A stretch of DNA of 46,154 bases from Thermodesulfobacteriota bacterium. GTDB lineage: Bacteria; Desulfobacterota; WTBG01; CAIYCZ01; CAIRTM01. Below are positions 33,328 through 42,621 of the stretch, one piece after another. The stretch covers positions 1 to 46,154 of the forward strand of contig JANQGV010000240.1 of assembly GCA_028282925.1 (NCBI GenBank). Direction: 5' to 3'. The notes below the pieces were generated by a model. The model worked only from the letters and a program-made list of their open reading frames with translations. It searched no databases and was not told where the DNA came from. Position numbers and translations under genes: made by a program. Position 1 is the first letter of the stretch, and each line of letters starts with the position of its first letter.

Positions 33328-33971
33328 CCGAAGGACTGGGAAAATACCGCCGGCGCTACAAGGAGGGTGATGTTTTGCTGCGGGAGGGGGAGTCGGGCAG
33401 CGAATTGTACCTGCTTGAAAAGGGGGTGTTCAATATCGTGATCCAGGGAAAAACCGTCGACACCGTAGATGCCTCAAAAACACAGGACTTCCTGGGAGAG
33501 GTGGCGGCCATTCTCGGCACTCCCCGCACGGCAACGGTTGTTGCCGCCACCGACGGAGTTGCCCTGTGCCTGCCCGATATCGAGCTGGAATCCGTGTTGA
33601 AGGGATCTCCCACGCTGGGTATTAAGCTGGTGCGGTCGTTGTGTAAAAAACTGGCCGGAAACGCTTCGGCCCTGGCCGCGGCCCAGGCCCAAAACGATTC
33701 AATCCTGAAATCGGGCAGCACCGATGTTTCCCTACGCAATTATATGAAAGGTGTGCTGGGCCTTATGGAAAAGGCATCAGAACAGGACGCAGGCGGCGTT
33801 ACCGAAGTGCTCGACTATTTTTTGCGGACCAATCCCTGGAGCATACAGCACGGCAATACGGACAGGCTTCTTGATGCCGCTACGCAGGAGCAGACCGGGA
33901 TCGATATGTCCGGAGGGGACCTGGAAGAGATTCTCCGGGCCGATATGCCTCCGGAAGAAGGCAGTGAGTAA
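33324..33971 (+). CDS. Cyclic-nucleotide-binding (CNB) domain protein
   Basis: The 215-residue protein has one CNB domain at about 5-125: YKEGDVLLREGESGSELYLLEKG and the phosphate-binding cassette DFLGEVAAILGTPRTATV, where the Glu and Arg that contact cyclic nucleotide are kept. There is no DNA-binding HTH (unlike CRP/FNR); the C-terminal ~85 residues are helical and not recognised. ATGA overlap with the upstream metallo-hydrolase gene indicates coupled translation. Confidence 0.85.
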   Translation: MTEGLGKYRRRYKEGDVLLREGESGSELYLLEKGVFNIVIQGKTVDTVDASKTQDFLGEVAAILGTPRTATVVAATDGVALCLPDIELESVLKGSPTLGIKLVRSLCKKLAGNASALAAAQAQNDSILKSGSTDVSLRNYMKGVLGLMEKASEQDAGGVTEVLDYFLRTNPWSIQHGNTDRLLDAATQEQTGIDMSGGDLEEILRADMPPEEGSE

Positions 33972-33983
33972 GTGGAGAACGCT

Positions 33984-35645
33984 ATGACGGTTGAAAATAA
34001 AACCACAAAAACCCGTGCCGCTCCCCGGAAAAAAAAGCCTACCTATAAAGAACTGGAGCAACGGGTACGCGAACTGGAAATCGATCTGGCAGGGTTCAAG
34101 CGTGTCGACGCTTTTTTACCCGATGTCGACACTATTTATCGTACCGTATTCGAGCAATCGCGAGACGCCATCTATATAACTACCCGGGGTGGTAAGTTCA
34201 TCGATGCCAATCCCGCCGGTGTTGAGTTGCTGGGCTATGACCGGCAGGAATTGATGCAGTTGCATGTCGGGACGGTCTATGCAAACCTGAAAGATCGACG
34301 GGCCTTTCAGAAAGAGATTGAGGAAAAGGGGTCGGTACAAAACTATTCTGCACGGCTGCGACGCAAAGACGGAACCATACTGGAATGCGAATTGACCGGG
34401 GCGGTGCGCCGGGCGCCTGACGGCAGCGTCAGGGGGTACCAGGGCATTCTGCGGGATGTTACGGCCGAGCGGCAGGCCCGGAGAGAGTTGCAGGAAAGCG
34501 AAGAGCGATACCGGAGACTTTTCGATGCCTCGCCGATTTCCCTGTGGGAATTTGATTTTACCCGGGTGCGGGAATATATAGAAAGCCTGAAAAACAAAGG
34601 AATTAAAAAAGTCCGCTCCTACTTAGGCCGGCATCCCGATGCGTTTCACCACTGTGCTTCACTGGTTGAAATTATCAATGTCAATAAAACCACCCTTGAG
34701 CTGTGTCGGGCCCGTTCGATTTCAGAGTTGCGCAGCAGCCTGGAAAATGTTTTTTTCAGCACATCCTACGAGGTCTTTCGTGAAGGCCTCATAGCACTGG
34801 CCGAAGACAAAGCCCGGGCCGAATCAGAAATGGTCATGCAGAACCTGCACGGTGAAAAACGTAATGTGGTGCTCAGATGGTTTGTTGTTCCGGGTCATGA
34901 GGGCCATACAACCCGGGTGCTGGCATCGTTTATCGACATAACGGACCTTAAAAACCTTGAGCGTGAGCGCAGCAATCTCATTTCCATGCTGGCCCACGAT
35001 ATGAAGTCCTCCCTGATGGTGATCCAGGGATTTGTTATGCGGCTGCTTAATACATCGCTGGATATTGATGTCGAGCACCAGGAAAAGTACCTGGACATCG
35101 TCAAGAACGAGGCCGCAAAGCTTGAAGTGCTGGTGGATGATTTTCTGGAATTTTCACGGCTGCAGACCGGCAAGCTCAATTTGACTTTTGCTCCCACCTC
35201 CCTTGATAAAGAGTTGATGGAGCTGTATGAGGCCTACCAGGGCGCGGCCTCCCAAAAGGGTATCACCCTTAGAATGAAAGCTGTGGATTCGTCGCCGATT
35301 ATCGAGGCCGATGCCCACCGCCTGCGACGGGTGTTCACCAATCTGCTTGATAATGCCCTTAAGTTCAGCCCGAACGAGGGGACCGTCAGCATAGAGACCC
35401 ACGATCGGGGGGGGCATGTGTATGTGCAGATAGCCGACGAGGGTGTGGGAATCGAGCCCGAAGACATGGCTTTTATTTTCGACCCCTTTCATCGCGGCAA
35501 GCTCACCAACAGTCACCACGGGTACGGCATGGGGCTGGCGGCGGTGAAAGCCATTGTGGAAGGACACGGCGGGACGGTGCAGGTTTCCAGTGAGCCGGGC
35601 AAAGGATCGGTTTTTACGGTCAGCCTGCCCAAGGAACCCCGATAA
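33984..35645 (+). CDS. PAS-domain sensor histidine kinase
   Basis: The ~553-residue soluble kinase has a basic, coiled-coil N-terminus, a PAS domain (about 45-165: IYRTVFEQSRDAIYITTRGG, GYQGILRDVTAERQ), a second PAS-like section (about 170-325, ending VLASFIDITDLKNLERE), then HisKA with the phospho-acceptor in MLAHDMKSSLMVIQGF and HATPase_c with N box NLLDNALKF, G1 DEGVGI and G2 GYGMGLAAVKAIVEGHGG. There is no membrane helix, so it senses a cytoplasmic signal. ATG 33984 has GGAG 7 bases upstream; a GTG 12 bases earlier is less likely. No cognate response regulator is adjacent. Confidence 0.9.
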   Translation: MTVENKTTKTRAAPRKKKPTYKELEQRVRELEIDLAGFKRVDAFLPDVDTIYRTVFEQSRDAIYITTRGGKFIDANPAGVELLGYDRQELMQLHVGTVYANLKDRRAFQKEIEEKGSVQNYSARLRRKDGTILECELTGAVRRAPDGSVRGYQGILRDVTAERQARRELQESEERYRRLFDASPISLWEFDFTRVREYIESLKNKGIKKVRSYLGRHPDAFHHCASLVEIINVNKTTLELCRARSISELRSSLENVFFSTSYEVFREGLIALAEDKARAESEMVMQNLHGEKRNVVLRWFVVPGHEGHTTRVLASFIDITDLKNLERERSNLISMLAHDMKSSLMVIQGFVMRLLNTSLDIDVEHQEKYLDIVKNEAAKLEVLVDDFLEFSRLQTGKLNLTFAPTSLDKELMELYEAYQGAASQKGITLRMKAVDSSPIIEADAHRLRRVFTNLLDNALKFSPNEGTVSIETHDRGGHVYVQIADEGVGIEPEDMAFIFDPFHRGKLTNSHHGYGMGLAAVKAIVEGHGGTVQVSSEPGKGSVFTVSLPKEPR

Positions 35646-35702
35646 AAAACGACCGGCACAGCGGGAAATTCCCTCATGCTTATCACATAAACGGATACGG
35701 AT

Positions 35703-36398
35703 ATGACGAAACTGATTATAGCTCCGACCGAATTCGAGCTTTCGGTGTTGACCGCTGTGCTGAAGTGTAAAAAGGCCGGGCCGATTCTTGATTTTGCCGT
35801 ATACCGGACCGGAAGTAAAGGCTCGGAAACGATTGTACTGCGCTGCGGTCCGGGCATGGCCAATGCAGCGGCGGCAACGGCCCTGGCCTTGAATCGTTTC
35901 AAGCCCGACCATGTTTTTCACGTGGGGGTGTGCGGGGTGTACCAGGGCGAGCCGAAACAGTTGACCACGGTTGTGACCGGCACCATGGCGGTGTTTGCCG
36001 ATACCGGCGTTGATCTGGGTGATTCGTTTCTTTCCATGCAGGCAATCGATTTGCCCCTGGCCCGGCTCGATGCCGAACACGGGATGTTCAACAGTATCGA
36101 CCTGCATGACGCGTGTGTTCCGTCCTCCTTTGAGAGGGGCGTTTTTTTTACGGTTGCGGCATCGTCGGGCAGTGTAGACCGCGGCGATTTGTTGCGCGCG
36201 CGTTTTAAAATTGATGGGAGCCAGACGGTTTGTGAAGATATGGAGTCGGCCGCGGTGGCCCTGGTGGCCTTTAAGGCCGGTGTGCCGTGTACCGTCCTGA
36301 GGGGCATATCCAACATGTGCGGCGAGCGGAATTACGAGGCCTGGAAACTGTCCGAGGCGGCTGAAGCGGCCCAGCAGGCACTGTTGAAGTGTTTGTAA
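35703..36398 (+). CDS. mqnB: Futalosine hydrolase MqnB
   Basis: The 231-residue protein is a nucleoside-phosphorylase-fold hydrolase: VLRCGPGMANAAAATAL, HVGVCGVYQG and the late CEDMESAAVALVAFKAGVPCTVLRGISNMCGERN motif typical of MqnB. It cleaves futalosine to dehypoxanthine futalosine in the alternative menaquinone pathway. mqnD lies about 640 bases downstream, with an NTF2-like gene between. mqnA, mqnC and mqnE are not in the window. Confidence 0.85.
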   Translation: MTKLIIAPTEFELSVLTAVLKCKKAGPILDFAVYRTGSKGSETIVLRCGPGMANAAAATALALNRFKPDHVFHVGVCGVYQGEPKQLTTVVTGTMAVFADTGVDLGDSFLSMQAIDLPLARLDAEHGMFNSIDLHDACVPSSFERGVFFTVAASSGSVDRGDLLRARFKIDGSQTVCEDMESAAVALVAFKAGVPCTVLRGISNMCGERNYEAWKLSEAAEAAQQALLKCL

Positions 36399-36466
36399 GT
36401 AGTTGTGCGGCCGGCCGACAACCATGGGAAAATACATTATCGACGGGTACCTTTAGGAGGAGACTT

Positions 36467-36817
36467 ATGACAATCAACAAAGAAGCGTTTGCACGGGAAT
36501 GGATTGATTCATGGAACTCGCATGATCTGGAACGGATATTGGCACACTACAGTGATGATTTTGAAATAACTTCTCCTATGATTGCAGTTGTAACGCGGGC
36601 GGATACCGGAACCCTGAAAGGAAAAGAGCAGGTTCGGAAGTATTGGGAGGCCGCACTGGAGAAATTTCCGGATTTGCACTTTGAGTTGCATGAGGTGGCG
36701 GAAAGCGTCGGATCTGTAGCTCTTTACTATACGTCGGTTCTCGACAAAGAGGCTATTGAAGTAATGTTTTTCAATCAAGAAGGAAAAGTATGCAAAGTAA
36801 TAGCACATTATGCGTAA
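36467..36817 (+). CDS. SnoaL/NTF2-like small protein
   Basis: The 116-residue protein has the SnoaL/NTF2-like fold pattern: WIDSWNSHDLERILAHYSDDFEITSP, then GKEQVRKYWEAALEKFPDLHFEL and the strand-rich end. Such proteins bind or isomerise small hydrophobic compounds. The ATG at 36467 has AGGAGGAG 5-8 bases upstream. Its place between mqnB and mqnD may be coincidental. Confidence 0.8.
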   Translation: MTINKEAFAREWIDSWNSHDLERILAHYSDDFEITSPMIAVVTRADTGTLKGKEQVRKYWEAALEKFPDLHFELHEVAESVGSVALYYTSVLDKEAIEVMFFNQEGKVCKVIAHYA

Positions 36818-37038
36818 TGGGCAGGCGACCCCAAAGCGCTCACCTGCGGTGTTGTGCGCATCGTTCGTCATTGCGACGCACATCACGTACGCCTCATGCA
36901 TCTGAACACTTTTGAATCGCCTTTGAGAGCCGTATTTTTTTTGCTCACACCCGGTGATATGCTAATGTGACTGCTTGCCATCTCCGCCGTTTCTTATTAT
37001 ACTTTCCTGGAAATTAAAAGTTATTCTAAGAGATACTC

Positions 37039-37863
37039 ATGCAGAAGAATCTTTCTCTCGGCATATCAACCTGCCCCAACGACACGTTTATTTTTGATGC
37101 CTGGGTCAACGGCAAGCTGGGCGATGATGTGCCCGGGGTGCAGTGCCGGCTGGAAGACATTGCAACGCTCAACGATCTGGCCCTGGGGGAAGACCTCGAT
37201 GTTGTGAAGGTGTCCTTTTATGCCTACGGGCTGTTGCAGGACCGCTACCGCCTGATCAATGCCGGGGGCGCCATGGGGCGGGGCTGCGGTCCGCTGGTTG
37301 TGGCCCGGTCCGCGGAGATCAATCGGGAGAAGCTTGCCGATCCTGCACAGACGGTTGCCGTGCCGGGGAAGCTGACCACAGCCAATTTGCTGGTATCGCT
37401 GTATCAGCCCGGCATCAGGAACCGGCGTATCATGCGTTTTGACGAAATTATACCCGCGGTTGCGGAAGGTACGGTGGATGCCGGGGTGATTATTCACGAG
37501 GGACGTTTCACCTACGAGGAGTACGGCCTGACCGTAGTTGAAGACCTTGGGATCTGGTGGGAGGTGACCACCGGACTTCCCATTCCCCTGGGGGCAATTA
37601 TTGCAAAGAAGGCCCTGGGAGACGAAACAATCGCCCGGGTGGAATCAGCCGTACGCAGCAGCCTTGAAGCCGCATTTGAAGAGCCCGATGAGCCCCTGGA
37701 GTTTATGAGCCGGTATGCCCAGGATATGGACGACGAAGTGATGCAGCAACATGTTGCCCTGTATGTGAACGAGTATTCCCTCGACTACGGCACAGACGGG
37801 CGATCGGCCATAGCGCGGCTGCTGGCGGCGGCGGAAGAGGCCGGGCTGCTACGAGAGGGGTGA
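37039..37863 (+). CDS. mqnD: 1,4-dihydroxy-6-naphthoate synthase MqnD
   Basis: The 274-residue protein matches MqnD: LGISTCPNDTFIFDAWVNGKL at the start, VVKVSFYAYGLL, AVPGKLTTANLLVSLYQP and GVIIHEGRFTYEEYGL. It converts cyclic dehypoxanthine futalosine to 1,4-dihydroxy-6-naphthoate. Together with mqnB this shows the cell makes menaquinone by the futalosine route, as expected for an anaerobically respiring Desulfobacterota. Confidence 0.9.
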   Translation: MQKNLSLGISTCPNDTFIFDAWVNGKLGDDVPGVQCRLEDIATLNDLALGEDLDVVKVSFYAYGLLQDRYRLINAGGAMGRGCGPLVVARSAEINREKLADPAQTVAVPGKLTTANLLVSLYQPGIRNRRIMRFDEIIPAVAEGTVDAGVIIHEGRFTYEEYGLTVVEDLGIWWEVTTGLPIPLGAIIAKKALGDETIARVESAVRSSLEAAFEEPDEPLEFMSRYAQDMDDEVMQQHVALYVNEYSLDYGTDGRSAIARLLAAAEEAGLLREG

Positions 37864-37923
37864 TTATTTCATGTGTATAAAATCCCGGGCTTTTAAGATG
37901 AGCATAGACAGGTAAGGAGGAGC

Positions 37924-39267
37924 ATGAACGAGCATATTTTCAGGGAGTACGATATTCGGGGGGTTGTCGACAAGGATTTGACCGGGGACGCAGTGCGGGA
38001 TTTAGGCCGGGGGATCGGAACTTTTTTGCTGCGGCACGATGTAAGCGAAATGACCCTGGGCCGGGACTGTCGGCTGTCCTCACCGGGGCTGCGGGATACA
38101 CTGTTGCAGGGCCTGCTTGAAACCGGCATGGATGTTACGGATATCGGTGTTTGCCATACCCCTCTGCTGTATTATTCCCTTTTCCGGCTTGAGAAGGACG
38201 GCGGGGTGATGATTACCGGCAGCCACAATCCACCGGAATTCAACGGATTCAAGATATGCCTGGGAAAAACCACCATACACGGGGAGCAAATCCAGGCGAT
38301 CAAAAAGATTATACAGTCCCGGGAGTTTGAGAAAGGGCAGGGGGCCGTAACAACGGCAGGCCTCATGCCCGCATATCTCGACCATATTGCCGGTTCCATC
38401 TCGATACCAAAATCTCTGAAAGTTGTTGTCGACGCCGGCAACGGCACCGGCGGCCAGGCGGCGGTACCGCTGCTGAAGCGGCTGGGCTGCGAGGTGGTAG
38501 AGCTTTTTTGTGATATGGACGGGACGTTTCCCAATCATCATCCCGACCCGACGGTTCCCGAGTGCCTGCAGGATCTGATTACCGCAGTCAGGCAGCACAG
38601 GGCCGATGTGGGCATTGCCTACGACGGCGACGGCGACCGCATCGGTGCCGTGGACGAGCAGGGGGCCATTGTCTGGGGCGACCTCCTGATGATTATTTTT
38701 GCCCGGGAGATTTTAAAAACAGACCCCGGCGCAACATTCATATCCGAGGTGAAGGGCTCGCAGAATTTTTATAACGACATCGAGGCTCGGGGCGGTACGG
38801 CAATCATGTGGAAGACGGGACACTCCCTTATTAAAGCCAAGATGAAGGAAACCGGGGCGTTGCTGGCGGGCGAGATGAGCGGCCACATGTTTTTTGCCCA
38901 TCGCTATTTCGGCTTTGACGATGCCGTGTATGCAACCTGCAGGCTGCTGGAAATAGTTGCCGCAGGCAGCGGCCCCATGAGCCGCCTTCTGGCCGATGTG
39001 CCCGCAACCTGTACAACGCCCGAGATTCGGGTCGACTGCCCCGACGCAAAAAAGTTCCCGATTATCGAGCGCGTCAAGGGTGCGTTTGGAAAAACGTATG
39101 ACATTATCGACATCGACGGCGCCCGCATCAACATGCCCGGCGGGTGGGGGCTGGTACGCGCCTCCAACACCCAACCGGTCCTGGTGCTGCGGTTCGAGGC
39201 CGATACCGAAAAGCGGCTTGCGGAAATCAGGCAGGAAGTTGAAGCGGTGGTGAACGAGTTGCTGTAA
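37924..39267 (+). CDS. Phosphomannomutase/phosphoglucomutase
   Basis: The 447-residue alpha-D-phosphohexomutase has the phosphoserine loop MITGSHNPPEFNGFK (S100), the metal-binding YDGDGDRIGA, the sugar-binding GEMSGHMFF and the phosphate-binding RASNTQPVLVLRFEA near the end. It interconverts hexose 6- and 1-phosphates. Coupled with the cupin downstream, GDP-mannose or polysaccharide precursor supply is likely; the sugar specificity cannot be told from sequence alone. AAGGAGG lies just before the ATG. Confidence 0.9.
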   Translation: MNEHIFREYDIRGVVDKDLTGDAVRDLGRGIGTFLLRHDVSEMTLGRDCRLSSPGLRDTLLQGLLETGMDVTDIGVCHTPLLYYSLFRLEKDGGVMITGSHNPPEFNGFKICLGKTTIHGEQIQAIKKIIQSREFEKGQGAVTTAGLMPAYLDHIAGSISIPKSLKVVVDAGNGTGGQAAVPLLKRLGCEVVELFCDMDGTFPNHHPDPTVPECLQDLITAVRQHRADVGIAYDGDGDRIGAVDEQGAIVWGDLLMIIFAREILKTDPGATFISEVKGSQNFYNDIEARGGTAIMWKTGHSLIKAKMKETGALLAGEMSGHMFFAHRYFGFDDAVYATCRLLEIVAAGSGPMSRLLADVPATCTTPEIRVDCPDAKKFPIIERVKGAFGKTYDIIDIDGARINMPGGWGLVRASNTQPVLVLRFEADTEKRLAEIRQEVEAVVNELL

Positions 39268-39307
39268 AAGCAGCCTGCAGAAATACGGCAAGAAAGGGAA
39301 GGCAGAC

Positions 39308-39658
39308 ATGAGCAATCAGGAAGATCATCGTCCCTGGGGATACTACCGGGTGCTGGCCGATGAGGATACCTTTAAATGTAAAAAGATCGTTGTTAAAAAC
39401 GGCAAGCGGTTGAGCCTGCAGCGCCACAAACAGCGGGATGAGCACTGGTATGTTGTGTCGGGGACGGCCGTGGTGACGGTGGACGATAAAGATGTGCCCC
39501 TGGGAGCCGGACAGGCAATCGATATCCCCCGCAACGCTTTGCACCGCATTGCAAATACCGGCCCGGACGACCTGGTATTTATTGAGATCCAGACCGGTGA
39601 TTATTTTGGTGAGGATGATATTGAACGCCTGGAGGACGACTTCGGGCGGGAGGATTAA
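39308..39658 (+). CDS. Mannose-6-phosphate isomerase-type cupin
   Basis: The 116-residue cupin matches the C-terminal isomerase domain of ManC/type II phosphomannose isomerases: RPWGYYRVL, VKNGKRLSLQRHKQRDEHWYVVSGTAVVT, and a terminal QTGDYFGEDDIERLEDDFGRE. It stands alone, without the guanylyltransferase domain, and likely forms mannose-6-phosphate from fructose-6-phosphate for the mutase encoded upstream. The gap to the mutase gene is 40 bases. Confidence 0.85.
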   Translation: MSNQEDHRPWGYYRVLADEDTFKCKKIVVKNGKRLSLQRHKQRDEHWYVVSGTAVVTVDDKDVPLGAGQAIDIPRNALHRIANTGPDDLVFIEIQTGDYFGEDDIERLEDDFGRED

Positions 39659-39730
39659 GTCATCTTATGACTTTTGGGAAAGACAGCATTTCTCGGGAAG
39701 AACGGGTTGTTTACCGCTTGATAAATTTAT

Positions 39731-39836
39731 TTTTCTTTGCTCGCTCCAAAGAAAAGTAACAAAAGAAAAGGCGCCCTGCAACTTGTCCCGCCAGAGGCGG
39801 GATGCCCTCGCTTCACGATTCCAGTCGGCGGGACAA
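39731..39836. repeat. Intergenic repeat element with nested palindromes
   Basis: TTTTCTTTG-CTCGCTC-CAAAGAAAA (39731-39755) is followed by AAGTAACAAAAGAAAAGGCGCCC, a string of a type that recurs widely in proteobacterial intergenic regions. TTGTCCCGCC (39783-39792) pairs with GGCGGGACAA (39827-39836), with a smaller CCCGCC/GGCGGG hairpin inside. The gap (39659-40010) has no gene. Confidence 0.6.
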
Positions 39837-40010
39837 CAAACTCGCCCCTGAAGAACGGGGCTCAAACATGTCGACCCTTTTCTCCTCCTGAAATCGTTGC
39901 ACTCGGCTGCGTTGCAACGGGACCTAAAAGCCACATCTCCAAAATTCATATGAAATATCAGGCCTGCTGTTCGCAGGGTGAAAATTTTTTTCAGACATAT
40001 ATTCTTTTAG

Positions 40011-41021
40011 CTATTCTTCCATTTGTTTAAGCACCTGCTGTATGTCGCCGGTGAAGCGCGGGCCGAGGTGGGCGACGACCCGTGACGAGAAGAGGCTCGC
40101 CAGTTGACCGCTTTTTTCCAGTGACAACCCGTTGGTAAGCCCGTACAGCAGCCCGGCGGCATAGGAATCGCCGGCGCCGGTGGTGTCCAGCGGGGTTACG
40201 GTGCAAGGTGCGATGCGCTCGGTCTGTCCTTCAAATTGCAGTACCGAACCGTTGCCCCCATCGGTAACGGCTGCATTGGGACACATTGAGGCGAGGGCTT
40301 TCAGGGCGTTTTCCAGGCCGCTGGCGCCGGTAAGGGCCTCTGCTTCCTGGGCGTTTGCAAACAGCAGGTCGGCATCGTTTTGCAGGATTTTCAGGAAAGT
40401 CTCTTTGTGGCGGTCGATGCAGAAGGCATCCGAGGCGGTAAAGGCAATTTTTACGCCTTCCTTTTCGGCAACCTCTATGGCCTTGAACATGGTGTCGGTT
40501 GCCAGGGGGCTGTCGAACAGGTAGCCTTCCAGGTAGAGGTAGCTGCTGTTGCGCAACAGGTCTTCGTCGATATCGTCGTAGGCGATTTCGCTGGATACAC
40601 CCAGGTGCGTGAGCATGGTACGCTGGGCATCGGCCGAGATCAGCACCACACACGAGCCGGTTATGCCGTCGACCGGGTTGTTGTTGAACGCCACGCCGCT
40701 GTCCTGCATGTGTTTGCTGTAGAGCCCGCCCAGGGTGTCCCGGCCTACCTTACCGCACAGGCCGCTTTTGCCGCCGAGCTGGGCCACGCCGAAAACGGTA
40801 TTGGCGGCGCTGCCGCCGGCCGCGGTTTCCAGTTTGTCGCCGACCCGGTCAAGCTCCAGGGTGTCGGAGCCCACCAGCTTTTTCAACACTTCTTCCTGGC
40901 GGGCCGGTTCGGTCAGGTACATGTTGCCTTTGTCGATGCCAAGCTCGGTGAAGAACCGGTCCTGTACCTGCATCTGTATGTCTACCAGGGCACTGCCGAA
41001 TGCGTATACGTTGAGTTTCAT
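40011..41021 (-). CDS. PfkB-family carbohydrate/adenosine kinase
   Basis: The 336-residue sugar kinase begins MKLNVYAFGSALVDIQMQV and has AAGGSAANTVFGVAQLGG and the C-terminal signature DTTGAGDSYAAGLLYGL with catalytic D285. It is closest in layout to the adenosine-kinase-like branch common in Proteobacteria; ribokinase-type substrates are possible. It is followed on the same strand, 15 bases upstream, by the third GGR-type gene, so the two may be co-transcribed. Confidence 0.85.
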   Translation of the reverse strand: MKLNVYAFGSALVDIQMQVQDRFFTELGIDKGNMYLTEPARQEEVLKKLVGSDTLELDRVGDKLETAAGGSAANTVFGVAQLGGKSGLCGKVGRDTLGGLYSKHMQDSGVAFNNNPVDGITGSCVVLISADAQRTMLTHLGVSSEIAYDDIDEDLLRNSSYLYLEGYLFDSPLATDTMFKAIEVAEKEGVKIAFTASDAFCIDRHKETFLKILQNDADLLFANAQEAEALTGASGLENALKALASMCPNAAVTDGGNGSVLQFEGQTERIAPCTVTPLDTTGAGDSYAAGLLYGLTNGLSLEKSGQLASLFSSRVVAHLGPRFTGDIQQVLKQMEE

Positions 41022-41036
41022 AAAACTTCCCCCCTC

Positions 41037-42320
41037 CTAGTCTTTTTGAAAGGTTTCTCCCAGGGTCATGCCCTGATTGCTGCTGAACTTTGCGTACAGC
41101 TCGGGCTTTTCCGCGGCAATCTTTTCCCGGTGCTCAAGAATGGCATCCCACAGCAGTTTGGGTGCTTTGTATTGCCCGTAGGCGCCGTCCAGCACGCGGT
41201 CTTCCACCAGGGCGAAGAGATAGTCGATTTCATCGTCGGTATACGTGGGCACCAGGGCGTATCCCTGGGCAACCCGCAGGGCCTCCTCGCTGTTGAATTC
41301 AAAAGAGCGTTGCCACCAGCCGGTGTAGTCGTCGAACCCGTTTTCGCCGTTGAGCTCTTTGCACACCGCGTAGGCGCCGTGATAGCCGCACATGAGCGCT
41401 CCCTGCACCTCAACTTCAACATAGGCCGCCGCATCGCCGATCACCAGCACATTGCCCCGGTGGGGCACCATGAGGGAATTGTAGGCCTTCACCGTGCAGC
41501 CGGTGCGCTTGCGAATGGTTGCGCTTTTGTACCGGTCGGCAAGGGGTCCGGTGGTGGTGAAGGCTTTGAATATATCCTCGGGCTTTTGCTGTGCGCTGCC
41601 CATGACCACCAGGTCGGCAATATGGCGGCCCTCGAGGGACGGATCGATAATGACCGGCGCGTAGGAGCCGTAGGCCAGGCCCATATGCCACTTCATGGCC
41701 GTCGGCTCAAACCCTTCAACTCCTTCGAGGGAATAAATGATGCACAGTGCCGTTGCAAAATGCATGCGGTCCTTGTTGAACCCCAGGGACTCTACCGTGC
41801 GTGAGTTGACCCCGTCGGCCGCAATGAGTTTGCGGGCCTGCACCTTTGAGCTCGATCCGTTATGCATGATGTGCAGTTCAACATGGTTGCCCAGGTCTTT
41901 TGTGGAGTAGGCCAGGGTGCTGTTGCGGTATTCAACACCTGCGGCAATGCAGTCGTCAAGCATGCTCTGGAGCAGGTACCCCTTGTCGAATTTTACGGCA
42001 ATGGCATGCTTGTCCGGATAGGAAAAATGGACGGCATGGCCTTTGGGCGAGATAAACCAGGTGTCGGTTATGTTGTGCAGGGGGCCGTCGTAATCCACAC
42101 TGAACCCATTGTCGGGAAAGACGATTTTTCCGGTCTCTACCCGGATGTTTTCGTTCTCATAGTTTTCGTCCATTACAAACTGCTGGCAGCAGGCCCTGCT
42201 TACCGCAGACACGGTATTGAATTTTTCAAGCAGGATTACGTTTCCCCCCTGGGCAGCCGCTGTTTTGGCTGCCATGAGTCCGGCCGGTCCGGCCCCGATT
42301 ATCGCGAGATCATACATCAT
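41037..42320 (-). CDS. GGR-family FAD-dependent oxidoreductase, copy 3
   Basis: The 427-residue flavoprotein has GAGPAGLMAAK at 9-19, LLEKF at the end of strand 2, AADGVNSRTVESLG and VLVIGDAAAYVEVEVQGALMCG. C44-C45 lie in SRACCQQF, matching the Cys of the other copies. Unlike copies 1 and 2 it is remote from the NADH module and pairs with a PfkB kinase. It could use the same carriers in trans. A strong AGGGAG lies 9 bases upstream. The substrate is unknown. Confidence 0.75.
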   Translation of the reverse strand: MMYDLAIIGAGPAGLMAAKTAAAQGGNVILLEKFNTVSAVSRACCQQFVMDENYENENIRVETGKIVFPDNGFSVDYDGPLHNITDTWFISPKGHAVHFSYPDKHAIAVKFDKGYLLQSMLDDCIAAGVEYRNSTLAYSTKDLGNHVELHIMHNGSSSKVQARKLIAADGVNSRTVESLGFNKDRMHFATALCIIYSLEGVEGFEPTAMKWHMGLAYGSYAPVIIDPSLEGRHIADLVVMGSAQQKPEDIFKAFTTTGPLADRYKSATIRKRTGCTVKAYNSLMVPHRGNVLVIGDAAAYVEVEVQGALMCGYHGAYAVCKELNGENGFDDYTGWWQRSFEFNSEEALRVAQGYALVPTYTDDEIDYLFALVEDRVLDGAYGQYKAPKLLWDAILEHREKIAAEKPELYAKFSSNQGMTLGETFQKD

Positions 42321-42427
42321 GGTGCAAAACTCCCTGTAGTGAGGAAAAAATACTGTTTACTCGTGGTTCCAAATTTGGATACTGTAACATAATTACAATA
42401 TTCCACACAATATGAAAAAATTGGCGG

Positions 42428-42550
42428 CAGGCTGCCGGAGAACCTCATCTACTGCGTTGCGCCCAATCTTCGTCGCTGCCGACGCATAAAAATATACGCC
42501 TTACTCCTCAAACTGTCCGCGCCTTGTATCTGAACATTCTCCGACAGCTT
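42428..42550. repeat. MITE-like element with terminal inverted repeats, copy A
   Basis: The left end (CAGGCTGCCGGAGAA) and right end (TTCTCCGACAGCTT) are inverted with two mismatches. The interior holds TACGCCTTACTCC and GCGCCTTGTATCTGAACATTCT, shared with the copies at 43865 and 44050. Confidence 0.6.
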
Positions 42551-42621
42551 CAAATTTTCACCAGATACTCCTCCATACTTCCAGGTCTGCAGGTTTTTTT
42601 AGGAAAACGGCCTGGTGATTT

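Noticed and set aside
35154-36437. Minus-strand open frame of 427 codons
   Set aside because: It is antisense to the kinase ATPase domain and mqnB; composition is typical of a shadow frame.
40380-41804. Long plus-strand open frame (474 codons)
   Set aside because: It is antisense to the PfkB kinase and the third GGR-type gene, both of which have clear motifs; its own protein has no recognisable domain.
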